The notes below the pieces were generated by a model. That model saw only the letters and a list, made by a program, of their open reading frames with translations. It was not told the DNA's origin and did no database searches. From contig VGQL01000013.1 in NCBI GenBank assembly GCA_016882415.1, positions 1-32,951 on the forward strand: 32,951 nucleotides of DNA, in the 5' to 3' direction. Of the stretch, positions 1 to 7,629 are shown one piece after another. Both the position numbers and the translations under genes were made by a program. Source of the stretch: Cyanobacteria bacterium M_DeepCast_200m_mx_001 (GTDB lineage: Bacteria > Cyanobacteriota > Cyanobacteriia > PCC-6307 > Cyanobiaceae). Within the stretch, counting starts at the first letter, position 1. The number at the start of each line of letters is the position of its first letter.

Positions 1-155
1 GATGCCACGGTGCGGGCGGTCACCGTCACGGCCGGTGCCGGTGCGGCGGCGGGGGCCGGCGCGCTGGCGGGTTTGGCGGCGGCAGCGGGGATGGCGGTCA
101 CCGGGGTGACCGGCTTGGCGGCGCTGCTGCTGGCTTGGGGTTTGGGGGTGGCCAT
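1..155 (-). CDS. Ala/Pro-rich N-terminus of a probable carboxysome-associated protein (partial)
   Basis: An open frame starts at an ATG at 155 on the minus strand and runs off the left edge after 51 codons. It is too short or edge-cut for the ORF track. The visible peptide begins MATPKPQASSSAAKPVTPVT and continues with Ala, Pro and Val only, so it looks like a disordered extension and not a folded domain. It follows csoS4B by 59 bases on the same strand, so it is probably the next gene of the carboxysome operon. Some marine Synechococcus and low-light Prochlorococcus carry csoS1E, a BMC shell protein with a long N-terminal extension, near this place; that identity is inference because no BMC domain lies inside the window. 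No clear Shine-Dalgarno is seen. Confidence 0.5.
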   Translation of the reverse strand, partial: MATPKPQASSSAAKPVTPVTAIPAAAAKPASAPAPAAAPAPAVTVTARTVA

Positions 156-214
156 GGCGGAGAGGGGCGGAGCCCGGAGGTGATCGCGGAGGAACGGAAG
201 CGGGGGGAAGCCCC

Positions 215-466
215 TTATCCGTCCGGCGACCAGTGGTCGATGATGCCGCCGATCGTCAGATCGGTGAGCAGGTCGCCGTTGCCGGTGGCAAAGCGGGCGG
301 CGGAGCCGCTGGCGGTGAACACCCAGTTGCCTGGGGAGGCGCCCACCGGGTCACAGGCCACGTTGAGCTTGCCCTTGGGGGTGCGCAGCACCCGCAGGTT
401 TTGGTGGGCGAAGCCCGGCACCCGGTTGGTGCACACCAGCGAGCCCATCACCTGCATGATTTCCAT
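215..466 (-). CDS. csoS4B: CsoS4B carboxysome vertex protein
   Basis: This 83-residue protein of the CcmL/EutN family would form pentamers that cap the vertices of the alpha-carboxysome shell. The start MEIMQVMGSLVCTN lies inside a longer track ORF (215-640); I chose it because it restores the family length and because its ATG shares one base with the csoS4A stop (TGATG). Family hallmarks are the N-terminal VMGSLVCTNRVPGF strand, the central VACDPVGASPGNWV turn and the C-terminal TDLTIGGIIDHW. It resembles CsoS4A closely (SSAAR versus GSAAR, VGIIDHW versus GGIIDHW), as expected for the paralogous pair. The overlap implies translational coupling with csoS4A. Confidence 0.93.
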   Translation of the reverse strand: MEIMQVMGSLVCTNRVPGFAHQNLRVLRTPKGKLNVACDPVGASPGNWVFTASGSAARFATGNGDLLTDLTIGGIIDHWSPDG

Positions 467-777
467 CAGCCGGCACCCCCCGGGGGTTTGGCTGGGTTGG
501 CTGTGGGATTTCCAGCGGCCATCTCCTTGGCGGCGTCGGGATCCCAGTGGTCGATGATCCCCACGATGGTGAGATCGCTGGGGTACGACTTGCTGCCGGC
601 GGCCTCGCGGGCGGCGGAGCTGCCCACGCAGATCACCCAATCCCCCGGGATGGCGCCCACGGCATCCACCGCCACCTTCTGGGTGCTGCCATCGAGCACC
701 ACCTGCAGGTGCTTGTGCTGGAAATCAGCGATGCGGTTGGTGGAAACCAGTGGTTTCAGCACTTTGCAGATCAACAT
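466..777 (-). CDS. csoS4A: CsoS4A carboxysome vertex protein
   Basis: A 103-residue CcmL/EutN-family pentamer protein of the alpha-carboxysome shell. It begins MLICKVLKPLVSTNRI, has the conserved VDAVGAIPGDWVICVGSSAAR segment around residues 38-58 and the SDLTIVGIIDHWD strand near 67-79. A Pro/Ala/Gly-rich tail of about 20 residues (ending PAKPPGGAG) extends beyond the fold. Only one base separates its ATG from the csoSCA stop, and its own stop overlaps the csoS4B start, so the three genes are tightly coupled. Position and order (csoSCA, csoS4A, csoS4B) match the conserved cso operon. Confidence 0.94.
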   Translation of the reverse strand: MLICKVLKPLVSTNRIADFQHKHLQVVLDGSTQKVAVDAVGAIPGDWVICVGSSAAREAAGSKSYPSDLTIVGIIDHWDPDAAKEMAAGNPTANPAKPPGGAG

Positions 778-778
778 C

Positions 779-2392
779 TCAGTGCCCGCCTCCGGTGTTG
801 AACGTGATTGAGGAACTTACGGTCTCGGCCGGGACATGCCGGTCGCGATCCCGCACGGTGAGCAGGGTGTGCAGCAGCCCCTGCTGGCAGAGGTCGCTGT
901 AGCGCGCCTCGATGGCGGCCTTGACGCGCCCGCAGTGGGCGATGGCCCGCTCGCGGGCCCCGGGCACGGCACCGTGGTAGTCGAAGCGCAGCACCACCGG
1001 GATCGGCAGCCCGCGCGACACATTGAGGCCGCTGAAGATCTTCACCCCCACGTCAAGGTCGGGGGCCCCTTCCTCCACCGTGTCCATGTAGGCGAAGTAG
1101 GTGAGGTTGCGCAGGTGCACCTCCTTGAAGCCGATGCCCACGCCAATGAAGCGCTCGGCGTGGCCGAAATCGCTGTAGCTGCCGCCGTGGTACTGGCGCA
1201 CGTAGTCGATCTGGGAGAGGTTGTGCTCCAGCAGGCGTGCCACGAGCCGCACCATGCCCGCATCGGGGGCGGCGGCGGCGGTCCCTTGCACCAGCTCGGT
1301 GAGGCGCTGGCGGGCCTGGTCGGCGGGGAGGGAGCGGGTGGCCTCGTAGACGTCGCGGGCGTCGAGCCAGGTGTCGAGATCGGTGCTGCCGTCAGCGCCG
1401 GGCACGTGCACGCGGATGGCGTCGGTGTCGGTGTCCATGCCGATCAGCAGCAGGTCCACCGAAGCGCCGCAGCAGAAGCTGTTCTCCACCGCCTGCTGGA
1501 AATCCTTGAGGCGCTGCAGGCCCTGGGCGGCGGCGGCCTTGTCGTCGCTGCCGTGGGCGGCGCAGCCCTCGTGGCAGGGGTCCTTGGAGCTGAAGTGATA
1601 CACCACCACCTTGAGGTAGCGGGTGTCGCTGTGGGCGGGGTTGGGCAGCCCCTCGCGGTAGCGGCGGTGCTCGGTTTTCACCCAGCGGTCCACCGTGTTC
1701 TCCACGTCGAACATGGCGCCGGCATGGGAGCGGCGGCGCACGGAGCTGAACGGCAACCGCAGGGCGTAGGCGATGGCGTGGGCCAGGCGGCCGTCGGCGC
1801 AGGGGGTGATGTCCAGCAGGTGGAAGCCACAGTCGAGCAGGAAGGCGTCGAAGGCCTCGGCGTCGGGGCTGCCGGCCTGACCCGCCAGGGGATCATCGTT
1901 GTAGAAGGTGAGGCTGGTCTGCTCGTAGGCCTCGAACACGCACCAGGCGAACAGGGTGCGCATGTCCAGCTGGCTGGTCCAGGCCTGCTCCAGCACCGGC
2001 TGGGGCAGGGGATGGCCCAGCTCCGCCTCCGCTAGGCGCTGGGCTTCGGCCACGAAGTTGCCCTCGTGCTGCAGGGCTGAAAGCCGTTTGAGCACCGGCA
2101 CGATGCGGTCGAAGGCGCCGAGGGTGCGTTGCTCGTAGGCCCGCAGGGCCGCATTCGCCTGGCCGTTGCTGAGGGGGTGCAGGCCGGCGCCGCCGCGGTG
2201 GCCGGCCGGGCGCAGCACCACCGGTGAGGCCACCGGGCGCACCCGCTTGGAAAGGCCTGACACCGGATTGAGGGGAGCTGGTGTCAGGGGATTGGCCGTG
2301 GGCTGCTCAGCAGCGGCTTGCTCCGCAGCGGGTCGACGTCGCGGTGCCGTTGGGGCCAGGGGCCGCTCCAGATAGGCGGGACGTCGACGCAT
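779..2392 (-). CDS. csoSCA: CsoSCA (CsoS3) carboxysomal beta-type carbonic anhydrase
   Basis: This 537-residue enzyme dehydrates bicarbonate to CO2 inside the carboxysome for Rubisco. The zinc site known from the Halothiobacillus enzyme is intact: C198 in CADGR, with the D200/R202 pair, then H266 in YHFSS and C277 in EGCAAHGSD; the 11-residue His-Cys spacing is kept. Residues 1-75 are Pro/Ala/Arg-rich and look disordered; in this family the N-terminal region is thought to bind Rubisco or CsoS2. A helical N-terminal domain (about 80-165) precedes the catalytic domain, and the C-terminal domain is the degenerate second beta-CA-like half. The gene lies 11 bases after csoS2 and one base before csoS4A. 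The start MRRRPAY was taken because it is the only start consistent with the csoS2 spacing. Confidence 0.95.
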   Translation of the reverse strand: MRRRPAYLERPLAPTAPRRRPAAEQAAAEQPTANPLTPAPLNPVSGLSKRVRPVASPVVLRPAGHRGGAGLHPLSNGQANAALRAYEQRTLGAFDRIVPVLKRLSALQHEGNFVAEAQRLAEAELGHPLPQPVLEQAWTSQLDMRTLFAWCVFEAYEQTSLTFYNDDPLAGQAGSPDAEAFDAFLLDCGFHLLDITPCADGRLAHAIAYALRLPFSSVRRRSHAGAMFDVENTVDRWVKTEHRRYREGLPNPAHSDTRYLKVVVYHFSSKDPCHEGCAAHGSDDKAAAAQGLQRLKDFQQAVENSFCCGASVDLLLIGMDTDTDAIRVHVPGADGSTDLDTWLDARDVYEATRSLPADQARQRLTELVQGTAAAAPDAGMVRLVARLLEHNLSQIDYVRQYHGGSYSDFGHAERFIGVGIGFKEVHLRNLTYFAYMDTVEEGAPDLDVGVKIFSGLNVSRGLPIPVVLRFDYHGAVPGARERAIAHCGRVKAAIEARYSDLCQQGLLHTLLTVRDRDRHVPAETVSSSITFNTGGGH

Positions 2393-2403
2393 GCGTGAGG
2401 GCC

Positions 2404-4767
2404 TCAGCCGCGGGCCCCACCGGACACCGTGATCAGGGAACCCTGGTCGGTGCTACCGCTGGAGCCGGTGATTTTGGTGTTCGGCGCTGGGATTTCCTCA
2501 TTGCGCTTGCGCTGGAAACCGGGCATGGCGCCCATGGGGCCCACGCGGGTGGGGTTGCGGCGGCGGGCGGAGCTGCCCTCGGTGCCGGTCACGCGGTCAC
2601 CGCGGTCCCAGTCGTCGCCGGTGATGCGGGAGCCGTTGCCCTCGCCGGTGACGCGGGAGACGGGGCGCTGATCCTCATCCATGCTCACCGGGGCCGGGGT
2701 GGCGGCGGGGCGGCGATCGAAGCGGAACTGCTCGGTGCCGGTGATTTTGCCGGTGGCCATGTCGAACGGGCCGGTGATGCGGCCACCCTGCTCGTAAGTG
2801 CTGCCGGTGACGCCACCGGTGGTTTCCCGTTGCACCTGGGCGGCGCGGGCGGGGGATTGCACGCTGAACTGCTGCCAGGCGGCGGCGTTCAGGGGCTGGG
2901 GGAAATCGGCGTCGCGGCTGGGGGCGGTGCCGCAGGCGCTGGCCTGCTGGTCGGCGCCCACGTAGGGGGTGCCGGTGACGTCCTCACAGGCGCCACGCTC
3001 GGCGCCGGTCATCACGCCGCCGATGCCGGGCTGGATGCCGGTCATGCGGTTGGCGTTGCGCACGGGGGTGCGCTCGCGGGTGGCCCGCACGGCCTTGGTG
3101 TTGCAGAAATCGCCGGGTTGCTCGAGGCCGGCGTAGGGGGTGCCGGTGACCACCTTGCAGGTGCCGGGCTCATCGCCGGTGACCTTCTCGCTGCGGCCGG
3201 TGCGGGTGCCGCTCACCACCTGGTTGCGGTTGGTGATGCTGAAACCCACCTTGGCGGCCTCGGGGGCGGGGCGAGTGCCGCAGAAGCCTTCGAACTGCTG
3301 GCTGCCGATGTACTCGTCGCCAGTGATGTTGCGGCAGCTGCCAGGCTCATCGCCGGTGACCTGCTGGCTGCGGCCCACGGCGGTGCCGGTGACACCGGTG
3401 CCGCGCAGGGTGTTGAGGCTGCTCACCTTGGTGGGGGCGCGGCCGGGGGCGGCGGCTTCGGCGCCCAGGTATTGGTCGCCGGTGAGCTGGCGGCCGGAGC
3501 CGGGCTCATCGCCGGTGACCTTCTCGCTGCGGCCCACCAGCACGCCGCTCACGGGCTGGCCGCCCAGGGTCTGGCTGCGGCCCACCTTGCGCACGGCGGG
3601 GGTGGTGCTGCCGCAGTAGGTGGCGGATTGGTTGGCGGAGATGTATTCGGTGCCGGTGACGGCCTTGCAGGTGCCGGGCTCATCGCCGGTGACCTTCTCG
3701 CTGCGGCCCACCTCATTGCCGGTAACCCGGTTGCCGTGGCTGGTGGCGGTGACGCGCACCTTGGCGGGCTGGATCGGGGCGGCGGGCTGGTTGCCGCAGA
3801 AGGTCTGGAACACCTCGGCGCCGAGGTATTCGGTGCCGGTGATGGTGCGGCAGGTGGCGGCCTCATTGCCGGTGGTCTTCACCGAGCGGTTGGCCTGGGT
3901 ACCGGTGACGGTCTGGCCGGAGAGGGTTTCGCTGATGCCCACCTTCCAGGCGGCATCGGCGGCGGCGGCTTGCTTGGAGCCGTGGCGGTTGGGGCCGCTG
4001 GGGCGGGTGCCACCGCTGCGGCTGCCGCCGGCGGCGCCGCTCTTGCTCTTCAGTTCGCGCACCTTTTGGGCCAGGTCGCGGCCGTTGAGGTCGGGGTTGA
4101 TCTGGCGGGCCACCGCGGCGGCGCCGCTCTTAGAGCCGGTGCTGGCGGACTTACCGCGCTTGCTCAGGGCTTCGCGGCGAGCGAGCACGAGGGCCCGGCT
4201 GGGGTTGTGCTGGGAGCTGGCTTTGCGGGTGGTGGCGCGGCTGGCGGCGTTGCTGCTGCCGCCGGCGCGGCTGCTCAGCGACAGGGTGGCGCCGGCGTCA
4301 CGGCTGGGCCTGTCGTCACTCTGGCGGGGCTTCTCAACCGCCGCAGCTGGGGCGGAGCTGGCGGCGGGGGCGACGGCCGCTGCGGTGGTCACACCCAGGT
4401 CGGTGCGGGTGCGGTCTTTCGAGGTGCTGGCGCGTTTGCCCCCGCGGGAGAGGGCTTCGCGGCGGGCGAGCACCAGATCACGGCTGGGGTTGCTCACCTT
4501 GCGGGCGTTGCCGCTGCGGGGGGTGGAGCTGGGGGCACTCAGACTGCGGTTGGCCGTGCGGCTGGCGCGGGGGGCCGGCTCACTGGCTACGGCCTCGCGC
4601 ACCTCAGCGGCGGTGGCCACCGGGGTATTGGTGCGGGTGGGTCGGGCGTCGGCTGCGTTGCGCACACGACCGGAATTGTTGCTGTAGCGGCCAGCAGCCT
4701 TTTTCCCGCCATCGGCGAGAGCCTTACGGCGCTCCAGGGCTGCTTCGCGACTCGATTGTGTGGCCAT
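2404..4767 (-). CDS. csoS2: CsoS2 carboxysome assembly scaffold
   Basis: CsoS2 is the intrinsically disordered scaffold that links Rubisco to the shell. The start MATQSSREAALERR (4767) was chosen over the track start at 4872 because it begins directly in the first N-repeat; the upstream 35 codons cross a hairpin and look like leader. The 787 residues contain N-repeats with the Rubisco-binding helix near 4-24, 93-113 and 188-208 (NPSRxLVLARREALS) and a weaker fourth near 223-243. Six middle repeats follow (about 275-325, 336-386, 394-437, 447-496, 506-555, 570-613) with VTGDEPG and VTGTxY motifs. The C-terminal region, from about 620, carries VTG/ITG motifs and ends SLITVSGGARG, the shell anchor. 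Middle repeat 3 lacks the cysteines of the other repeats. Confidence 0.95.
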   Translation of the reverse strand: MATQSSREAALERRKALADGGKKAAGRYSNNSGRVRNAADARPTRTNTPVATAAEVREAVASEPAPRASRTANRSLSAPSSTPRSGNARKVSNPSRDLVLARREALSRGGKRASTSKDRTRTDLGVTTAAAVAPAASSAPAAAVEKPRQSDDRPSRDAGATLSLSSRAGGSSNAASRATTRKASSQHNPSRALVLARREALSKRGKSASTGSKSGAAAVARQINPDLNGRDLAQKVRELKSKSGAAGGSRSGGTRPSGPNRHGSKQAAAADAAWKVGISETLSGQTVTGTQANRSVKTTGNEAATCRTITGTEYLGAEVFQTFCGNQPAAPIQPAKVRVTATSHGNRVTGNEVGRSEKVTGDEPGTCKAVTGTEYISANQSATYCGSTTPAVRKVGRSQTLGGQPVSGVLVGRSEKVTGDEPGSGRQLTGDQYLGAEAAAPGRAPTKVSSLNTLRGTGVTGTAVGRSQQVTGDEPGSCRNITGDEYIGSQQFEGFCGTRPAPEAAKVGFSITNRNQVVSGTRTGRSEKVTGDEPGTCKVVTGTPYAGLEQPGDFCNTKAVRATRERTPVRNANRMTGIQPGIGGVMTGAERGACEDVTGTPYVGADQQASACGTAPSRDADFPQPLNAAAWQQFSVQSPARAAQVQRETTGGVTGSTYEQGGRITGPFDMATGKITGTEQFRFDRRPAATPAPVSMDEDQRPVSRVTGEGNGSRITGDDWDRGDRVTGTEGSSARRRNPTRVGPMGAMPGFQRKRNEEIPAPNTKITGSSGSTDQGSLITVSGGARG
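3153..3708. repeat. Near-identical DNA repeats within csoS2 middle region
   Basis: A 46-base block beginning ccttgcaggtgccgggctca occurs identically at 3153-3198 and 3663-3708. A 36-base part of it recurs at 3499-3534. The outer copies are exactly 510 bases apart, a multiple of three. They encode the GRSEKVTGDEPG core of three middle repeats. The DNA identity is higher than needed for the protein repeat, which suggests recent duplication or gene conversion between repeats. Confidence 0.9.
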
Positions 4768-4844
4768 GTCCGCCCGACGATTGAAGTTCTGGGGGTTGCC
4801 GATGGTGATCGGGTGAAGGATCACGTTCGGCAGATAAGAGAGGG

Positions 4845-4871
4845 TGTGGTCCCGATCAAGTCGGGACCACA
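4845..4871 (-). promoter_or_regulatory. 11-bp perfect hairpin in rbcS-csoS2 gap
   Basis: The sequence TGTGGTCCCGA, a five-base loop, then TCGGGACCACA forms a perfect stem in the 138-base gap between the rbcS stop (4906) and the csoS2 start (4767). No U-run follows on either strand, so it is not a standard intrinsic terminator. It may protect the 3' end of an rbcLS transcript, mark a processing site, or attenuate read-through into csoS2. Function is inferred from position only. Confidence 0.6.
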
Positions 4872-4905
4872 TTGCGCTCTGTGGTTTTAAAAGAAGGCGC
4901 TGAAA

Positions 4906-5247
4906 TCAGCGGCCTTCGAACACCACGAAGCAGGAGCCCTGGCTCTGGGTGTAGGCGTCGTAACCCACCAGACGCACGTGGTGGTCGGGGTAGGCACGGT
5001 GACAAGCTTCGAGCTCGTTCACGATCACGCTCAGGTCCTTCTCGCCGAAGAAGGGCAGCTTCCAATAGGACCAATAGGTGGCCATGGAACGGCTGGGGTG
5101 CACGTGCTCAACGAGCGGGCTCCAACCCTGGGCAATGATGTAGGCGATCTGGTCGTAGATCTCGTCCTGGGTCATCGGCGGGAGGAAGCCGAAGGTCTCC
5201 AGGGTGGCGACTGTTTGGTAGTCACCCACGGTGCTCTTGAAAGGCAT
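4906..5247 (-). CDS. rbcS: Ribulose bisphosphate carboxylase small subunit, form IA
   Basis: A 113-residue Rubisco small subunit that caps the L8S8 enzyme inside the carboxysome. Recognisable segments are the N-terminal ETFGFLPPMTQDEIYDQI, the HVHPSRSMATYWSYWKLPFF strand region and the C-terminal HHVRLVGYDAYTQSQGSCFVVFEGR. The length and the absence of the longer loop of form IB match the proteobacterial-type form IA enzyme. AAGGA lies five bases before the ATG. It follows rbcL by 91 bases containing two hairpins, and csoS2 follows after a third hairpin. Confidence 0.97.
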   Translation of the reverse strand: MPFKSTVGDYQTVATLETFGFLPPMTQDEIYDQIAYIIAQGWSPLVEHVHPSRSMATYWSYWKLPFFGEKDLSVIVNELEACHRAYPDHHVRLVGYDAYTQSQGSCFVVFEGR

Positions 5248-5286
5248 GGGGTTCCTTGAGGTGGATGGATTGAATGAACCCGATCA

Positions 5287-5338
5287 GGGATGCCTGAGGC
5301 ATCCCATGGATCGCGTTCGTCGATGACTCAATCGACGA
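5287..5338 (-). promoter_or_regulatory. Two hairpins in rbcL-rbcS gap
   Basis: Directly after the rbcL stop, TCGTCGAT - six bases - ATCGACGA (5317-5338) forms an 8-bp stem. A second stem, GGGATGCC - TGA - GGCATCCC, lies at 5287-5305. Neither is followed by a U-run. Since rbcS must be expressed at the same level as rbcL, they are more likely RNA-stability or processing elements than terminators. Confidence 0.55.
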
Positions 5339-6751
5339 TCAGTTGACGTCGAGCTTGTCGACGGTGTCGAACTCGAACTTGATCTCCTTCCAGGTCTCGA
5401 GGGCGATGGCCAGCTCGGGGCTGTGCTTCGCGGCTTCCAGGAGGATGTCGCGGCCTTCGCGCTCGATTTCGCGACCGGCATTGCGTGCCTTGACGCAGGC
5501 CTCGAGGGCCACACGGTTGGCAGCAGCACCAGCGGCGGAACCCCAGGGGTGACCGTGGGTACCACCACCGAACTGGAGCACCGAATCGTCGCCGAAGATG
5601 CTCACCAGGGCCGGCATGTGCCAGACGTGGATACCGCCGGAGGCCACGGCGAACACGCCGCCCATGGAACCCCAGTCCTGATCGAAGAAGTTGCCGCGGC
5701 TGCGATCTTCGGGAACGAAGGATTCACGCAGCTGGTCGATGTAGCCGAGGGTCGACTGGCGGTCGCCCTCCAGCTTGCCCACCACGGTGCCGGTGTGGAG
5801 CTGGTCACCACCGGAGAGACGCAGGCACTTGGCCAGCACACGGAAGTGAATGCCGTGCTTGGGGTGACGGTCGATCACCGCGTGCATGGCGCGGTGAATG
5901 TGGAGCAGCATGCCGTTCTTGCGGCACCACTTCGCCAGACCGGTGTTGGCGGTGAAGCCACCGGTGATGTAGTCGTGCATGATGATCGGCTGCCCGAGTT
6001 CCTTGGCGAACTCGGCCCGCTCGTACATCTCCTCAGGGGTTGCGGCGGTGCAATTGAGGTAGTGACCCTTGCGCTCGCCGGTTTCCTGCTCAGCCGCTTT
6101 CACAGCTTCGGCCACGAACTCGAAACGGTTCTGCCAGCGCTGGAAGGGCTGCGAGTTGATGTTCTCGTCGTCCTTGGTGAAGTCGAGACCGCCACGGAGG
6201 CACTCGTACACCACCCGGCCGTAGTTCTTACCGCTCAGGCCGAGCTTCGGCTTGATGGTGCAACCCAGCAGGGGACGGCCGTACTTGTTCATCCGGTCGC
6301 GCTCCACCTGGATGCCGTTCGGCGGACCCATGCAGGTCTTGATGAACGCCATCGGGAAGCGGATGTCTTCCAGACGCAGGTGGCGCAGCGCCTTGAAGCC
6401 GAACACGTTGCCGACCAGGGAGGTCAGCACGTTGGTGATCGAACCCTCTTCGAACAGATCGAGGGGGTAGGCGATGAAGGCATAGAAGGATTCCTTGTCG
6501 CCAGGAACGTCTTCGATGCGGTAGCAACGGCCCTTGTAGAAGTCGAGGTCGGTGAGGAGCTCGGACCACACAGTGGACCAGGTGCCGGTGGAGGATTCAG
6601 CGGCCACAGCGGCTGCCACTTCTTCCTTGGGCACACCTTCCTGGCCGGTGCACTTGAAGCAAGCCAGCAGGTCGGTGTCGAGGGGGACGTAATCAGGAGT
6701 CCAGTACGTGTCCCGGTACTCCTTAACCCCAGCGTCGTACTTCTTAGCCAT
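5339..6751 (-). CDS. rbcL: Ribulose bisphosphate carboxylase large subunit, form IA
   Basis: This 470-residue catalytic subunit of Rubisco carboxylates ribulose-1,5-bisphosphate in the carboxysome. Active-site segments are intact: TIKPKLG with K167 and K169, [10 protein letters not shown] with the carbamylated lysine K193 and metal ligands D195 and E196, and downstream [18 protein letters not shown] and [17 protein letters not shown]. The start [17 protein letters not shown] matches form IA enzymes of alpha-cyanobacteria. GGAG lies about seven bases upstream of the ATG. It lies 72 bases after csoS1 and 91 bases before rbcS, the conserved order of the cyanobacterial cso operon, where rbcLS follows the first shell gene. 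Confidence 0.98.
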   Translation of the reverse strand: MAKKYDAGVKEYRDTYWTPDYVPLDTDLLACFKCTGQEGVPKEEVAAAVAAESSTGTWSTVWSELLTDLDFYKGRCYRIEDVPGDKESFYAFIAYPLDLFEEGSITNVLTSLVGNVFGFKALRHLRLEDIRFPMAFIKTCMGPPNGIQVERDRMNKYGRPLLGCTIKPKLGLSGKNYGRVVYECLRGGLDFTKDDENINSQPFQRWQNRFEFVAEAVKAAEQETGERKGHYLNCTAATPEEMYERAEFAKELGQPIIMHDYITGGFTANTGLAKWCRKNGMLLHIHRAMHAVIDRHPKHGIHFRVLAKCLRLSGGDQLHTGTVVGKLEGDRQSTLGYIDQLRESFVPEDRSRGNFFDQDWGSMGGVFAVASGGIHVWHMPALVSIFGDDSVLQFGGGTHGHPWGSAAGAAANRVALEACVKARNAGREIEREGRDILLEAAKHSPELAIALETWKEIKFEFDTVDKLDVN

Positions 6752-6823
6752 GGAGAGTCTCCGTATGGGTCGAGGGAAAAAGAATTAGAGGTGGACGCGG
6801 CCCTCAGGCTCGCGACTCAGACC

Positions 6824-7138
6824 TCAGTCCTTCGAACCAACGAAGCCGGCGCTGCTGTTCAGAGCAGGCTCCACTTCACGGTGGGGGCGGGCGATGATGT
6901 GGGCAGCCACCAGGCCGTCGCCCACGCGCTCGCAAGCATCAGCGCCGGCGCGAACGGCAGCGTTCACAGCACCGGTTTCGCCGCGCACCAGCACGGTCAC
7001 ATAACCGCCGCCGACGAACTCGCGACCGATCAGGCGCACTTCGGCGGCCTTGGTCATGGCATCAGCCGCTTCAATCGCGGGAACCAAGCCCCGGGTTTCG
7101 ATCATGCCGAGGGCGATGCCCATGGTTTCGTTAGCCAT
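6824..7138 (-). CDS. csoS1: CsoS1 major hexameric carboxysome shell protein (BMC-H)
   Basis: A 104-residue single-domain BMC protein that forms the hexameric tiles of the shell. The start MANETMGIALGMIETRG (7138) was preferred over the track start 13 codons earlier because an AGGAG lies seven to eight bases upstream and the family starts there. The pore loop FVGGGYVT and the segment VRGETGAVNAAVRAGADA are typical of CsoS1A/C. It is the first gene of the operon; the 205-base gap to sbtB probably holds the main cso promoter. Only one csoS1 copy of this type is seen here, unlike proteobacterial operons with three. Confidence 0.97.
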   Translation of the reverse strand: MANETMGIALGMIETRGLVPAIEAADAMTKAAEVRLIGREFVGGGYVTVLVRGETGAVNAAVRAGADACERVGDGLVAAHIIARPHREVEPALNSSAGFVGSKD

Positions 7139-7247
7139 TACCTGCTCCTGGAGGAGGGGTGGAATGTTCGTTTGCAACCTTGCTCTCGCGGCGAGCCCTC
7201 CGTCAAGCCATTTGGGGCGTTTGTGCCATCACCGTCTGCGCTGTCAC

Positions 7248-7277
7248 TGATAAAGCAGGCTGATCAGTACATCACAA
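7248..7277 (-). promoter_or_regulatory. Possible promoter of the cso operon
   Basis: In the 205-base gap upstream of csoS1, the minus strand shows TTGTGA (7277-7272) and, 18 bases later, TTATCA (7253-7248). These resemble weak -35 and -10 elements, about 110 bases before the csoS1 ATG. The gap is clearly more AT-rich than the flanking genes here. No operator could be named. Confidence 0.3.
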
Positions 7278-7343
7278 AACTTTGGGATCCCTGTTGTCCG
7301 GGTTCGGCGATCCGGCCCCAAACCGTTGCCGTTGCCACCGCCC

Positions 7344-7625
7344 TCACAGGGGTTCGGCATCCGACACGTACGCCACGCCACCGTAGTAACCGAGCAGCGG
7401 TTGGATCTCCTGGCGCAGCCGCTCCAGGATCTCCGGCTGGCAGAACACGATCACGTGGGCGTTGGCGCCGAGGCCGCTGAAGTCCATCGCCTCCGACACC
7501 GACCCATGGGGCCCCTTGCCGGTGACGTGTTTCATCACCGTGTACCCAGGGGATCCGGCCGCATCGATGGCCTTGAGCACGGAATCCAGTTCCCGCTCGC
7601 TGATGATCAGATCGAGGCGTTTCAT
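7344..7625 (-). CDS. sbtB: SbtB, PII-like regulator of bicarbonate transporter SbtA
   Basis: A 93-residue ferredoxin-like PII-family protein that binds adenyl nucleotides and controls SbtA. It starts MKRLDLIISERELDSVLKAI, has the T-loop-side segment MKHVTGKGPHGS near residues 31-42 and the strand NAHVIVFCQPE. The C-terminus stops at YYGGVAYVSDAEPL, so the CGPxGC redox 'R-loop' found at the end of many SbtB proteins is absent. It follows sbtA by four bases, so the pair is an operon and probably translationally coupled. The identification rests on motif similarity plus its position after sbtA. Confidence 0.92.
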   Translation of the reverse strand: MKRLDLIISERELDSVLKAIDAAGSPGYTVMKHVTGKGPHGSVSEAMDFSGLGANAHVIVFCQPEILERLRQEIQPLLGYYGGVAYVSDAEPL

Positions 7626-7629
7626 CCCA

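Noticed and set aside
3100-3900. Regular repeats that could suggest a CRISPR array
   Set aside because: The repeats are in frame with a coding sequence and correspond to CsoS2 middle repeats. Repeat lengths and spacers are not those of CRISPR.
2281-4890. 869-aa plus-strand ORF rich in Gly/Ala, antisense to csoS2
   Set aside because: It is a shadow of csoS2: high GC on the opposite strand removes stops, and the protein is low-complexity with no domain.
5423-7480. 685-aa plus-strand ORF across rbcL and csoS1
   Set aside because: Antisense to rbcL and csoS1, with His/Val/Glu-rich shadow composition and crossing two real genes and their gaps.
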